Of a DNA stretch of 64,000 bases, positions 1 to 12,122 are shown piece by piece. Source of the stretch: Hexactinellida sp. DTS-2022 (lineage: Eukaryota > Porifera > Hexactinellida); the NCBI GenBank assembly GCA_028753945.1, contig JAPNXP010000003.1:1116001-1180000 (forward strand), in the 5' to 3' direction. The notes beneath the pieces are model-generated. The model made no database searches. It saw only the letters and a list, made by a program, of their open reading frames with translations, and was not told where the DNA came from. A program made the position numbers and the translations under genes. Every line of letters starts with the position of its first letter. The stretch's first letter is position 1.

Positions 1-11
1 GAAATCAGCAT

Positions 12-74
12 ACTTGTTTACCCCTTATAACATTTGTTTACCAATTATAACATTTGTTTACCTATTATAACATT
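12..74. repeat. 20-bp tandem repeat, three copies
   Basis: Three consecutive copies of a unit close to TTTGTTTACCAATTATAACA with an exact 20-bp spacing of the GTTTACC core. The first few bases resemble, in reverse, the GGTAAACAAGTATGCTGAT segment at about 23463-23481, so the left edge of the window probably sits inside a dispersed repeat. Confidence 0.8.
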
Positions 75-184
75 TGAAAGTTAGTTTATGTCTCATATAT
101 AAATGCTGTTTCTATTTCCCCATCACTTTAATCCACCCGGATTCCGGACAAACAAACACGCAAACAAACACACGTGCACACACA

Positions 185-790
185 CAACAATCGAGATTTG
201 ATAATATAGATATACCGTATAACAGAAAACAATTAACAAATGAAGTATTGGAACCTGGGATTTAATTCCCAGAAATATATCCGTTCCCGGGATTCTAACA
301 CCTATTTACATAAAGATATATTTGTATTTTCACTTGTATTTTGTAAACTTGATTTTAAGTACCGTCTAAGTTCATTACTGGTATTTAAGCCGAATCGAAT
401 TTGCCATGGAATAGGCAAACCCATAGAAATGATTAACAATCTAAATTTATCCCGGAACTAATTTGAAAATGAACAATTTATGCAAATTTTTCCCGGGCGG
501 GATCATATTGCAGCCGTAACAAATATGTCAAAATACTACTTAATTTAGGATATACTCACTTTATGGAAACTTAGCTCCCTAAATTTATTGTAATTTAGGG
601 CACATAAACCAGGATACCCACAATACTGGCGTACCTGTATCACTAGCGATTTAGGAACCCACGACAACAAAACGCTATCGAATTAGGGATCTCCGTCCCT
701 ATATCGCTAGCATTTGAGGGACGGGGATCCCTAATTCGCTGGATACGCAAAATGCGCTTACACCGGGTGTTTGGCAAGATTTTCTGGCCC
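185..790 (-). repeat. Foldback-type dispersed repeat, copy 1 (reverse orientation)
   Basis: Positions 600-775 are the reverse complement of blocks at 44281-44460 and 63371-63560. They carry the same set of inverted motifs around CTAGCGATATAGGGAC and its complement, separated by GATCCCT. The part around 225-300 matches 45430-45520 in reverse, and 399-435 matches 63330-63366 in reverse. No coding capacity is visible and no terminal duplication was found. It is a member of an uncharacterised repeat family that has three partial copies here. Confidence 0.75.
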
Positions 791-1679
791 AAAGAAAACT
801 GGATAAACCTCTGTTTGGGTACCTTACAGAGATTTTGCCTACTTCAAATAATGCCGGATCATTGAATTATACCGATCATGTATTATGACTGACACTTTTA
901 AAATGCCATAAAATAATTCCTTCACGGATATAAATTCCCTACTGTACAACAATAGTGTTTGTGAACTTACGTGCAACCATAAGGCTACAGTGCATCCTAT
1001 CTGCTGGACAGTATACTCAATTATAGGCCACCCCAATACAACGCTTATTTGCACATAGGCTAGCGGATTAGGGTATTTAAACGTTATGTAACGCAAACAA
1101 GGTTGTAAGTGTTTTAACAATGTGACAGGTCATCCTTTTTGCAATACAGAATGACAAAAACTTGACGTGGGAAAGGGGGAGTATCATTTTCGGGCATTTT
1201 TCGTTAGATAATTATCTTCTGAATGGACTCTGTAGTGGTCACCATACATAACGACAATTTCGAAAAGTCCATTGGGTGGTTGGTATTAAATGGCTTCATT
1301 GAATTTAAATACAACAAGCATATAATTTGGAAAGGAATATGCTTGAAATACAACCGAGGACAGCAGGCCCGAGTGCAAGATGTAAGAACGCGCGTAGCTC
1401 GAACGGGCAGCTTGCTATTATTCAAATTCATACTAATAGGAAACATTTGAAATACTTCACATATAATACACAACCATTTGAAAAACCTAGTTTTATTATA
1501 TATAAACGCAATAGTTGCGCTAATGAAATAAACCTGTAAAGCTGAGGTTTACCAAACAACATCAGTCGCAGCAGCATTATTTATGATCTACTTTATGCCT
1601 CCACCCCAGGGGCTCATTCTCTAAATAAATGAAAGATTAGTTAGAATACTAGAGTATAGCAATATTATAATTGTTCACT
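791..1679. other. Intergenic, no feature recognised
   Basis: AT-rich sequence with only short chance open frames on both strands. None shows a recognisable domain, and no terminal inverted repeats or tandem structure were seen. Confidence 0.5.
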
Positions 1680-2590
1680 AGCGCGCTTCGCTTGCTAGAT
1701 CGCTTTGCGGCAGAACACAGACTGATGCTGATGCGCAATCCTCAGCAACTTCCCAGAGTGTTCGGATGCCACCCGTACGACTGAGGGGGTTGAAGTTGCC
1801 TCTACGTTCTTTCAGAAGCTTCAGGGAGACTCGCGTGTGACTGATAATGGGAAGCGACCTCCAACTACTCAGAGTTTCTGGGAGACTCGCGTGCGACTGA
1901 TGCTGTTGCGAAATCCTCAGCAACTTCCCTGAGTGTTCGGATGCCATCCTACGACTAAGGGGGTTGAAGTCGCAGCTACGTCCTCATAGAAGCTTCAGGG
2001 AGACTCGTGTGCGACTGATAATGGGAAGTGACCTCCAAATACTCAGAGTTTCTTGGAGACTCGAGTGTGACTGATGCTGTTGCGTAATCCTAAGCAACTT
2101 CCCAGAGTGTTCGGATGCCATCCTACAACTGAGGAGGTTGAGGTCGAAGCTACGTCCTCACAGAAGCTTCAGGGAGACTCGTGTGCGACTGATAATAGGA
2201 GCGACCTCCAACTACTCAGAGTTTCTGGGAGACTCGCGTGCGACTGATGCTGTTGCGAAATCCTCAGCAACTTCCCTGAGTGTTCGGATGCCACCCGTAC
2301 GACTGAGGGGGTTGAGGTTGCCTCTACGTCTACTCAGAAGCTTCAGGGAGACTCGCGTGCGACTGATAATGGGAAGCGACCTCCAACTACTCAGAGTTTC
2401 TGGGAGACTCGAGTGTGACTGATGCTGTTGCGTTATTCTCAGCAACTTCCCAGAGTGTTCGAATGCCATCCTACGACTGAGGGGGTTGAGGTTGCCTCTA
2501 CGTGCTCTCAGAAGCTTCAGGGAGACTCGCGTGCGACTGATAATGGGAAGCGACCTCCAACTACTCCTCAGAGCTTAGGGAAGGTTTTAT
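1680..2590. repeat. 175-bp satellite, about five copies
   Basis: The marker CTCAGCAACTTCC recurs at 1741, 1916, 2090, 2263 and 2438, spacings of 175, 174, 173 and 175 bp. Each unit also contains AGAAGCTTCAGGGAGACTCG and ACTCAGAGTTTCTGGGAGAC, which resemble one another and suggest an older half-length unit. Open frames on both strands are by-products of the array: the period is not a multiple of three and frames are not kept between units. Confidence 0.92.
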
Positions 2591-2929
2591 CTAAGCTAAT
2601 TATTTGTTTTTCATATGGGAATTGATTTTAGTGTTGGTTGTTTTAGTTATTCTCTGCTAATTACAGTAGTTTAATTATCTGGGAATTGATTATTGTGTTG
2701 GTTGTTTTTGTTATTCTAAAGTCAGTTGGATTTTTGATAGTCAATCGTCTATTCTTTTTGGTGATTTGGGAATATAATTTACCTGAAGGAAACTCTCGGG
2801 GTCCATTATTCCTGTAATTTTGGTGTTGGAACCAGGATTCCCTATAAGATTTGTTTGGAGCACATTTTTTCTCAGGAAGTTATGTTCGATGGAAGAAATA
2901 GATAAGGGGACAGACAGCCGGACAGGATT
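2591..2929. other. Intergenic, no feature recognised
   Basis: T-rich single-copy-looking sequence after the satellite. GGGAATTGATT occurs twice about 65 bp apart, but no larger structure is seen. Confidence 0.4.
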
Positions 2930-3765
2930 ACTATGACAAACTTTGTTTATATTCAGAGCTAACCTTGGATATACCATGGATGAAATTTCCTAACCACTGA
3001 AATACATTTGGTAGTGCACGTAGACTGATATTTCTAACTGAAAATACCTTTGTTATACCCAATGTTATGAACTAGCTATACCTGAGATATTCGAAAGTTT
3101 GTTACTAATCGTATTATTACTGACTTTCTATTCTTCATTTTGATTTTAGTAATTACGTAAGTCACAGATATACACTAACATACTCAATGAATGAAAACTT
3201 AAGATTTACTATTGCTACAGAATATCCTTCGCTTGTTCTTTATACCCTCGTAACTCCAGTGGTACCAACACACCCACTGCTGGTTCTTTCTGTTGCTACG
3301 AATCGGGCTTTCATTTACCGTGAAGATACTTCTGAACCAAATTTACCCGAAGAGTATATCGCCTTGTTGCGGCGCTTCCGTAAAGACTGTAAATTTTTCC
3401 TGTGCGACAATCTGCCTCCTACGGCGTTGTGAGCCTCGCGGCACTTCTGAATTCGGAATTGGTTTCGAAGACGATCAGATCTCCCAATGTATTGCATACG
3501 CATGCTTTTGTAGCTTGAGTGAAACCAAGTTCTTTCATATGAACTGAATACAAATCTTCATGAGAACTGAATACAAATCTTTCATGATAACTGAATACAA
3601 ATATGGCTTGAAGCAAAATACAGAAAGAGAGGTACTTGCAACGAAGGACTTGTGACCAACTCTCTTCGACTTCGGCGCTTTATTCCAAGCATATTATGCA
3701 CACTCTGCCGTGAGTGATGCTTTGTCAGACACATATTTATGTGTATCCCAATATTCTGCCTACTC
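2930..3765. repeat. Dispersed repeat family R1, copy 1
   Basis: This segment is repeated in the same orientation at about 9620-10495, with very high identity over the last 450 bp (for example from CTTCTGAACCAAATTTACCC onward). Within it, 3535-3605 holds three copies of a 23-bp unit containing GAACTGAATACAAATCT. The frames are short and differ between the two copies, so it is probably a non-autonomous element. Exact ends were not found. Confidence 0.75.
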
Positions 3766-4133
3766 TTATGCATAATTTGGCTTCGAATACAACTATAAAA
3801 AGTTTTGTCGTTCCTTTAATTTGTTTTGCAAACTAAGTTCTCAAACACTTATAACGGCAGAATTCTTCACTTGCTCAATGATGTCTCTCAATTCGAAAGT
3901 GATAGTGACAGATAGAAAGATAGTGCCCAGTAGTCAATATTTATTATTTAAAACGAAAACTTATTTAATTAATACACGCCTCATCATGAGTACACACGAG
4001 TAGCGCATGCGCCAGGTACTTTTTAATATATGCAGGTGCACATCTGACCCACGAGACACATATCATGAAAATTTGGACTCTTAGTTAATTAAACTTTGTT
4101 CTGTGGAGATGATACGGACCAATAACTAACCAA
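3766..4133. other. Intergenic, no feature recognised
   Basis: AT-rich sequence with no repeat match noticed elsewhere in the window and no supportable gene. Confidence 0.4.
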
Positions 4134-4252
4134 GGCAGGAAGATTAGAACTGGGCCACTATACTAAAGTATAGTCGGCACAGTAATAAATAAATAAATAA
4201 ATGCAGTAAGATTAGAACTGGGCCACTATACTAATAGTATAGTCGGCACAGT
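4134..4252. repeat. Tandem duplication with a small hairpin
   Basis: A ~50-bp segment (AGATTAGAACTGGGCCACTA followed by a TATACT/AGTATA hairpin and GTCGGCACAGTAA) occurs twice, at 4134-4185 and 4203-4252. The copies are separated by a TAAA microsatellite. Confidence 0.85.
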
Positions 4253-4619
4253 AAAAAGCTTGTCTACCTATGAGTTAATTCGTGAAGCAAGTACCGTACT
4301 ATTCGAGTCCTATTCAAAGGAATCTTCAATCTACTCATAGAGTCATACAAAGAACTTTCCCAGACTTCCAATGAGCACTGGTGCTTGCTCGGACCTGAGA
4401 AACGTGAATACACTGCCTATCTATTCTTTAGAGTCTATTTATCTCTTTTTACACTATATTGAATCCCAGCTTGTTGCATATTGTCTAGTTGGTATGTCTA
4501 ATTAGTAATTATATTCTCAATCACACTATAAGAATCTCTATTATTTGAACAAGTGGGCCAGTAAGTCCCGGAACAAATTATATATATGTTGGCAGGGATG
4601 TAAGTATATTTCTCTTAAG

Positions 4620-5243
4620 CAGTGTTCCGCAACCTTTTTCAATCTCGAGGCCAATTTTCTATAGCCCACAGCTGTGCCGGCCACAAAGAAATTCGAAAAA
4701 TTCCCTAGTGTATCACTTATTTTGGTGGTTTATGTAGTAGTATTGTATACTAAATGTTTTATTGTTCAAAAAGGTGGATAACCCTAATTAACAAATTACG
4801 TATAATATAATGATAGTTTATTAATTAAATGTCAACGCCCAAATTGGTAGACTAGGCTCTGAATAGTGACGAAATATTTCATGTAAATTCAAAGGCTTGT
4901 CACGGAAATTTTGGTACCCTTGGAAATTGGTCCATCTGAGTAATGTTAATTTAGTTATTCAATAATTAATTATGCTGAATCAACTTGATGGAATATAAGA
5001 TTTGGGAGACTCAAGATCTGATATAAGACGTATACCAGTAGTAAAATGTATGTAACTCGAAAATTGATCTCTCAAAGGTTTTCGGTGGAAAATGATCCTA
5101 GGAACATTTTAATATGCAATATTGCATGGAACTTTAAATCCATAAGATATTCTATAAAACAATTATTGTCTGAAATTCTGCCGGCCGCAAAAAGTTATTT
5201 GCCGGCCGCATGCGGCCGGCAAATGAGGGGTTGCGGAACACTG
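4620..5243. mobile_element. hAT-like miniature element abutting the piggyBac 3' end
   Basis: Terminal inverted repeats CAGTGTTCCGCAACC (4620) and GGTTGCGGAACACTG (ending 5243). The interior is AT-rich and non-coding. A perfect 26-bp palindrome centred on GCATGC lies at 5198-5223 near the right end. The 8-bp flanks, TCTCTTAA and ATCTACCT, do not match, so either one flank was rearranged or the insertion is old. It lies immediately beside the last codons of the piggyBac transposase and probably removed its C-terminus. Confidence 0.75.
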
Positions 5244-5245
5244 AT

Positions 5246-7755
5246 CTACCTGTATCCTTCGGAAAGTCTTGTTTTAGTAACCTGATTGGTCGTAATTGGT
5301 GCCTGGGGATCATTTCCATCGATTGGACTGGCAATATCGCCTTGACTGGTGCTGAGGTAGATGCGGTGTTTACGAAGAGATGTATAGTTGCTGCAGAGTG
5401 ATAGTATGACGGATTCCTTGAACCAGGCCAGTCCATACCGTCCTGCTGCTGCCTGGTTCCATTCATCTTTAGCTTCGATGGCTGTTTTGAAGAGGATCCA
5501 AGCGTTCACGATGGCGGTGTCCAGTATGTGAAAGAATACTTTGAGATATCCACGTTTGGATGTTAACGTGATGGCATGGTGGCCTACAAGGCGATCGTGA
5601 TAGTCGACTCCTCCCATTCGGTTATTATAGGCCTTGAGCATTGGGGGGCTAGTTATCAGTTGCCTGGTGTATTGCAGGTTGGCATTCCTTATGTTCTTCA
5701 GTTGGCATTGAGATTGGGGTGAGGTTGGGATAGCTGGTAGACAGTTGGTGATGAAGACCACCTTTTTATCTTCCGTTCTGTACTTTTTGTCCATCCAGAC
5801 GAGTAGGCATACGGGTTGTTCTGCATGCAGTTGTTGGTCAGGGCCTTCCCCTTGTCTAGGATGGTATGTGATCTTTGCCTTGCAGTTGAACCACTTGTAT
5901 GCCCATGTGAGTGGATGCATGTTATTGACAAGGTATTCCAGATCAGGGGGGAGTGAGGTTAACGATGAGGTCCCGACCATGCCTGTTTGTCGAGAACGCA
6001 GATAGGCTGCTAGGTCACAGTGAGAAAAGAATCTGTCACAGTATACAACATGACCTTTATCGAGGTAAGGCTGTGTCAGCTGTAGCACGACATCCCGCCC
6101 TCCTACCGATTCGACTGTCGCACCGAGGTAGATGTTCTGTGTGAGGGAGTAACCACAACAGGCGCAGCAGATAGCCCATAGCTTGATGCCATATTTGTGT
6201 GGCTTCGCTTTAATGTACTGTCGGACGACACTTCTCCCATAAAATTTGACCATCATCTCGTCAATGGAGAGTGCTCTAGCCGGCGTGAGTAATGCCGCGG
6301 AGTTTTGATTTACAGCTGTGAGTAGATTGCCGAGTTTAGCCTCAAAGCGTTGTGCTGTGTTGAGTGTAGGAGGTATGTGATCGTTGTTGGCAAAGTGTAA
6401 CAGAGTGAAGAGCTCTTCGAAGCGGTTGCGTGTAGTATGAGCTCTGAAATGTGGTAGTTCGTATATCTTGGAATCCATGAAGTAGTTTCGGCGATTGGGC
6501 ATATGTACTAGGGATGTCCACATGAGGAGGCCAATAAAACAGAGGATTTCTTTGTAGGTAGGTTCTGTCCATGTCAGTTTATCCAATTGTTTCCTGTATA
6601 TTTTCATTTGTTGGAGAATGCTGGTGAATTCGTATGGACGGAATATAGCTTCAAAGAAGTTCATTGGTTCAAAACAATCGCGGAGATGACTTGCCTGTGG
6701 GGAGAGTGAATGCTTTTGCTTTGATGGATGTGCGTGAAGTGGCTCGATTGGCTCTGGAATAGCCTGTTCCACTTTCTGGAACCTAGCCGGTGGATTTCTC
6801 TTGTCGCGTAATGCATTCTCGTAGGGCTGTTCATAGAAGGGCAAGTCTTCTAGGGGTACTATTGGGTTGCCAGCGCCGACTGCATTTGCTATTCTCTCAG
6901 AATCCCATAGTTGCGGATAGAATCTTTCAATGGGCGTCCACCTCTTGTCGATCGTTCTGCGATAGCCAAGCTTCTTTGCTATTTGTGACTGTGTTTCACT
7001 ATTCGCTTCAATTGCATACTATACATATAGATCTGTGCGTACTAGGCCTGTGGGTGATATATAGAGGGGATCTGGCGTAAATTGGTTCCTCTGCTCCCAG
7101 TCTTTGGATGATGGACTGCTTTTGTAGTAATTATGTAGCTTGTGCTTTGGATCCAATTCCTGCATGCGTAATTCGGATGCTGGTGGTGTTAGGCTGATAG
7201 AGTCTGTGTTTCCCTCTCCGATGTAATTGATCTCTGTGAAGGGTAACGTTTCTTTGGAAGCTGGGTTATAGTGGCGAGCAAGTCTCTTTACTAGTCGGGA
7301 TATAGGAGGTTGGCTGGATAATCGCTTTCCCTTAGTATGCTGTGCTGGAGATGGGTCTGGTATAGGAGAAACGAAAGAAACAGGTGGTGGAAAGATAAAC
7401 TGCTGACTGCTGATGCCAATTTCTATCCCACTTGGTGTTGTTTCAGCTTCAGAAGTGGTGTGTATATGCATTTGTGGTAGTGATACATTTGCAAGATGCG
7501 TGGCTGGACTGGAGAGAGGTATATCAGTAGCAGATATGTCTTGTGTACTAGTTGTGATGCCTGTGTGAGGATGCCGTAGAACTCAGAATCTTCCTCGTCC
7601 TCTGAAAGGGACTCATCATTCGATTGGTATCGATCCTGTGGAAGGCTTATTATTGATGGACGTTGTGTATCACGGTCCCTGATTGCGTGCTCGTCCTCTG
7701 TGTCCCAATTGGAATGTATGGGCTGTTCTGATCTACTAGCCATGTATTTGTGCAA
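5246..7755 (-). pseudogene. piggyBac transposase (PGBD4-like), broken and 3'-truncated
   Basis: A cut-and-paste transposase of the piggyBac/DDE_Tnp_1_7 family that would act on TTAA targets in the nucleus. The N-terminal acidic region starts at 7755. The frame shifts between about 7423 and 7471, continues to an in-frame TAG near 7019, and resumes to 5246 with a 532-residue open stretch from 6844. Three expected catalytic aspartates are seen in context: SIDEMMVKFYGR, VVYCDRFFSH and GGVDYHDRLVG. The usual C-terminal cysteine-rich zinc-binding region is absent, because the frame stops where the neighbouring miniature element begins. With one shift, one stop and the lost C-terminus the copy cannot be active. 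Family assignment is firm; the end points of the original element were not found. Confidence 0.92.
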
Positions 7756-7878
7756 TACGTGAATAGATATTCAAATGTTTGATAAATTGAATTTGGTGGG
7801 AGAGTATAAGTGAGTGTGCGTTGTAAATATTGTTACATCCTGCGCCCGTGCCTTAATATATGGAATCAAGGGTGGATG

Positions 7879-8220
7879 GTTCTAAAATTAGACGTGGTTT
7901 CACATTTCATGACGCTTTGCAAAGTGGTTGCATTGTTCTAAAATTAGACGTGGTTTCACATTTCATGACGTTTTGCAAAGTGGTTGCTGTGTTCTAAAAT
8001 TAGACGTGGTTTCACATTTCATGACGCTTTGCAAAGTGGTTGCATTGTTCTAAAATTAGACGTGGTTTCACATTTCATGACGTTTTGCAAAGTGGTTACT
8101 GTGTTCTAAAATTAGACGTGGTTTCACATTTCATGACGCTTTGCAAAGTGGTTGCATTGTTGTAAAATTAGACGTGGTTTCACATTTCATGACGTTTTGC
8201 AAAGTGGTTGCTGTGTTCTA
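7879..8220. repeat. 56-bp tandem array with 112-bp higher-order period
   Basis: GTTCTAAAATTAGACGTGG (one copy with GTTGTA) starts at 7879, 7935, 7991, 8047, 8103 and 8159, and GTTCTAAA at 8215: exact 56-bp spacing. Alternate units carry GACGC followed by GCATT or GACGT followed by GCTGT/ACTGT, so the array grew by copying dimers. It lies just upstream of the piggyBac gene start and could belong to that element's 5' end. Confidence 0.95.
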
Positions 8221-8639
8221 AATGTCACGTAGCTGTTCTATCCCTTCCCACAAGTAGGACAATATTTATATTCGATACTCATCCATTGCCAAACTCACAT
8301 ATTTTACAAAAACGGCTAATTACAATACTGTTCACCTGCATTCATAATTTTATGAATGTATTGCAACTATTCAACATTGACGTATTTCGTTTCTTGAATT
8401 TGCACAATAAGCATTGTATGCGGTATTTTTTAAGGATTTGCTTAGAGGCCCTGCCAACAATTAGAGGCCCTCACCCCAACAAATAGAGACCCTCACTCTA
8501 CATTTCATGATATTGAGTACTTAGCACGTAAAAAATTAGAGGTCCATTTTGGGCCTCTAATTTTCCTTAAAAAAACTGATCGCATGGCTCTGGAAAGTCG
8601 TCCTCCCAGAACTGGGCCCTCCTATATAATATAGTTACA
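8221..8639. other. Non-coding stretch with AGAGGCCC repeats
   Basis: TTAGAGGCCCT or a close variant occurs three times between 8440 and 8500. An inverted pair TTAGAGG/CCTCTAA surrounds 8545-8570. This may be the terminal region of a piggyBac-related element, since transposase remnants lie on both sides; that link is an inference. Confidence 0.45.
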
Positions 8640-8790
8640 TCAAATGAAAACTGGTCCGCCAATGGCCGGGTCAGTTGCTTGGTATATTGCAGGTAGGCAT
8701 TCCTTATGTTCTTCATTTGGAATTGAGATTGTGGCGAGGTTGGGATCGCCGTTTGACAATTTGAGAAGACTTCTTTGTTGTCTTTCACGA
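8640..8790 (-). pseudogene. piggyBac transposase fragment
   Basis: A short minus-strand translation contains IPTSPQSQFQMKNIRNAYLQ. It closely matches the interior of the larger piggyBac transposase at 5246-6844 (there IPTSPQSQCQLKNIRNANLQ), followed by YTKQL. It is a scrap of about 45 residues from a second copy, with unrelated sequence on both sides. Confidence 0.85.
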
Positions 8791-9619
8791 TGGCGGTTTA
8801 CTAAATCCGATTATTTCAAACTCTGGTTATCACGAAGGCCCCTCATAATGGACTTTGTTTAGAAAATACCCCTTGTTTTACCAAATTCTGGCTTTCTCAA
8901 ACTCCGGTTATACTAAAATTCCGATTACAAACCCTGGTTAGAACCGATTCAGTTTGTTTTGAATCTTTGTACGTAAGCGAACCAACTCCGCTTTTAGCGA
9001 ATCTGAAGCCACCTCTCGAGCACATCGTTGTGATGGGAGTTTACAGTACTAACTAGTAACTATATAGATATGCCTGGGAATGTTTGGGAGTCTGAACAGC
9101 TCCCAGTGAGGCCTTGCCATGGCCTCCTCCACGCTCCCCCCATTGTTTGGGACAAATTCTGTGCATCATCATATTGAATAGAATTATGAATTGCATTATC
9201 AGTAAGAAATTACTTATATAGAGCTCAGTTTTTCACTATGCGTATTCAGACACTCAGAAAGGTCAGTTTTATTTCAGAGTTTGAAATTTACCTTTAGAAA
9301 GTAAGCCTGGGCTTTTAGTTTGGGAAAAAATCTGAACTCTACAAAGCTCAGCTCTATATAAGGATTCTCTATCAGTAATATACTGACAACCAAAAAAATT
9401 TATTTTGTATATCTAGATGAATGCAATGTTCTTCACATTGGATCTAAGTCCACTTGGCAAATAATTGGGCATGCACTATTTGTTTACACTTTTTACATTA
9501 TTATCGTTGTTTATACTACAAAAAGTTCTCAGCTAATTCTTTGCAGGTGGTTATGATCTTTAACTCATTTATTATGGAATTTATGCTAAAGCAATTGAAT
9601 TTTTAGCATTTCTAATTTT
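8791..9619. other. Intergenic, no feature recognised
   Basis: AT-rich sequence. Around 8830-8990 it has several CCGGTTAT / TCCGATTA-like words that resemble degraded Tc1/Tigger ends, but no paired inverted repeat could be drawn. Confidence 0.4.
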
Positions 9620-10495
9620 GCAGTAGATATACCATTTTGTACCATGGATGATATGTCCAATCCAATTTTTGCTGTAAAATTTGTTCTTTGAGAATCCTGA
9701 ATGTGTACTGATATCAATGTAGACAATGACTTGATTAGTTAATATATCCTACGCTAGATCCCTTTCTTATCCTGGCAAAGAATACACTAATATATTTGGA
9801 TTTTTTTTATATCTACTTTATATTTTTCATTCTGATTTAGTAATGACCACAAATCTACACTACATACTCAAGATTCACATTTGGTACAAAAATAATTGTC
9901 GCTGGTACTTTATGCCCTCTCAACTCCAGTGTTACCATTCCTCCTAAAGATGACAACACACCCAGTGTTGGTTTGGTGCTACAAATCGGGCTTTCTTACA
10001 TTTACCGCACAGAGTATCTGATTCATTGCCACTACCGCTTCTGAACCAAATTTACCCGAAGAGTATATCGCCTTGTCGCGACCTTGTAAAGACTGCAAAT
10101 TTTTCCTGTGCGACAATCTGCCTCCTACGGCGTTGTGAGCCTCGCGGCACTTCCGAATTCGGAATTGGTTTCGAAGACGATCAGATCTTCAAAAGTATTG
10201 CATACGCATGCTTTTGTAGCTTGAGTGAAACCAAGTTCTTTCATATGAACTGAATACAAATCTTCATGAGAACTGAATACAAATCTTTCATGATAACTGA
10301 ATACAAATATGGCTTGAAGCAAAATACAGAAAGAGAGGTACTTGCAACGAAGGACTTGTGACCAACTCTCTTCGACTTCGGCGCTTTATTCCATTCATAT
10401 TATGCACACTCTCGTTAGAGTTCTGTGTTTGCCGTGAGTGATGCTTTGTCAGACACATATTTATGTGTATCCCAATATTCTGCCTACTCTTCAGG
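9620..10495. repeat. Dispersed repeat family R1, copy 2
   Basis: Direct-orientation match to 2930-3765, including the triple 23-bp unit at 10237-10307. Relative to copy 1 it has an extra TTAGAGTTCTGTGTTTG insert near 10415. Both copies lose similarity right after CTGCCTACTCTT, which likely marks the 3' boundary of the family. Confidence 0.75.
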
Positions 10496-10910
10496 ATTAC
10501 TCGCCTTCCTCTCTTCACATCATATTCATACATATCTCAATGTAAATGTGTAATTCTATATTCTTTACAAATAATTTTGGTCGTGTAACTTGTTTCCACC
10601 TTAGTAAAGTTTTGTTATATTTTATAGTTACAATTCTATCTAGCTAGAAAAGGAATGGAAATGGAGAGAAAATCGGAGGCGTCTTTGGTACGTCCGCGAC
10701 ATCATCGCTCTCCTTGAGAGGGTGTAGATGTTTAGAAATCAGGAGAATGTAGATTGTAAGTAGTTCTGTTTCATTAGAGACAATTGAAAATTTTCATTAT
10801 AAATTTGCAAATCCTGTAGACTAAATTTTTATAAAACGGCCCTGACCGGAGGATTTTTGATCAATAGCTTTCCCTTTAGGGGCATTATTGTGCCGAAAAG
10901 GGCGTTAGTG
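10496..10910. other. Intergenic, no feature recognised
   Basis: Between the R1 copy and the hAT element. No coding signal or repeat was recognised. Confidence 0.4.
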
Positions 10911-10918
10911 GGCCCACC

Positions 10919-12114
10919 CAGGGCCGTCGAGAGGGGGGGGGTAGGCGGGTTAATTACCCCGGGGCCCGGGGCCCGAGGGGGCCCGAGAAATTCTGTCTGT
11001 GAAGGTATACATGGGCTTTATAGGCTCTATTAGGTAGACAAGTCAAGGTAAATACAGACATCGCTGGGTAGAGTAATACCTTGGTTATTTAATCCTTCCT
11101 AGAAACCCGGTCCTGACTTACTTTGTAACAGTTATATAATTTTCCATAACTAACTCAGGTACGGGATCCGATCCAAACGACAGCCACGCGTAAATAGGCT
11201 AACACAGGCTTTTACCCAGGAAAATCTTTCTCCGCGCCTAGATTAAGTTTGAGCTCGCTCACAAGCGCCTAAAATACTCAATTTGTATAACGCTATGGTA
11301 GCACCTCTCGATTTTCGAGCACCTAAAATTTTTTCTTTCAAAATTAAGCGCCTAGACAGGGCCGTAAGAGCAGGTGCGGCAGGTGCGGCCATGGCCGCAC
11401 CAATAATTTAAGTGACCACACAAATATTCGGGAACACATTTAAGTCACCGACAACTATAGGAGCGGCATAATGGTATTGGTAAACACAACTGCGTGCTGC
11501 TGCCACCGCCAAACTGTTCGTAACCATTATTATAATATCGTATTTGTAACCATTAGATTCTTTTCCAAGTAGCAACTCTTGCTACTCTTCAATAAAGACT
11601 ATAAAATTTTATTAGTATTATTGAATTTATGAATTTCCCTTAGTGGAGTAACTAAAAACATAGAGTCTAAGCGCGTATAAAGAAGAAAAGATTCATGTAT
11701 GTTTATAATAAATATGGTTACGTCACTGTGCCGCACCAATAAATGTTGGCGTGCTACGGGCCTGCTAGAGGCGCGTCGCGCACGCCTGGATGATAACCTG
11801 GCTAACAACCTTTTTGTTTCTTTCACTGTTTAGAACAATAAGTCACAAACTGTGATGTCCTCTTATTAACATAAATCTGGTGCCAAAATAAATTGTATAT
11901 CATAAACTCTATAGCTATATAGCTAAAAGTTATTTGAAAATTCATAAAAATATGAGTAAATAGGATTTAATTTATTTAATAATTAAAATATATATAATAC
12001 GAATGCGATAGTTTGCGTTTAGTTTATTCACTTCACGATAACGGAAAAAAATATCAGAGGGGGCCCGAACCCAAAATTTTGACCCGGGGCCCGCTCGCGC
12101 TCTCGACGGCCCTG
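10919..12114. mobile_element. hAT non-autonomous element with 8-bp TSD
   Basis: Inverted termini CAGGGCCGTCGAGAG (10919) and CTCTCGACGGCCCTG (ending 12114), flanked by an exact 8-bp duplication GGCCCACC at 10911-10918 and 12115-12122. The subterminal parts are rich in GGGGCCCG runs. There is no transposase frame. A second hAT-like element is nested at 11357-11764. Confidence 0.93.
11357..11764. mobile_element. hAT-like element nested in the 10.9-12.1 kb element
   Basis: Termini CAGGGCCGTAAGAGCAGG (11357) and GTGCTACGGGCCTG (ending 11764), with a 5-bp direct repeat CTAGA on both sides (11352-11356, 11765-11769). Subterminal GTGCGGC and GCCGCAC blocks are also inverted. The family usually makes 8-bp duplications, so either three flanking bases have decayed or the assignment is slightly off. 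Confidence 0.7.
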
Positions 12115-12122
12115 GGCCCACC

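Noticed and set aside
1..190. Telomere-like or centromeric repeat at the left edge
   Set aside because: The 20-bp unit matches no telomere pattern, and the CAAACAAACAC run is an ordinary microsatellite.
2138..2469. Open frames across the 175-bp satellite
   Set aside because: They change frame between units and exist on both strands.
5745..6144. Plus-strand frames opposite the piggyBac transposase
   Set aside because: Shadows of the minus-strand transposase, whose motifs explain the sequence.
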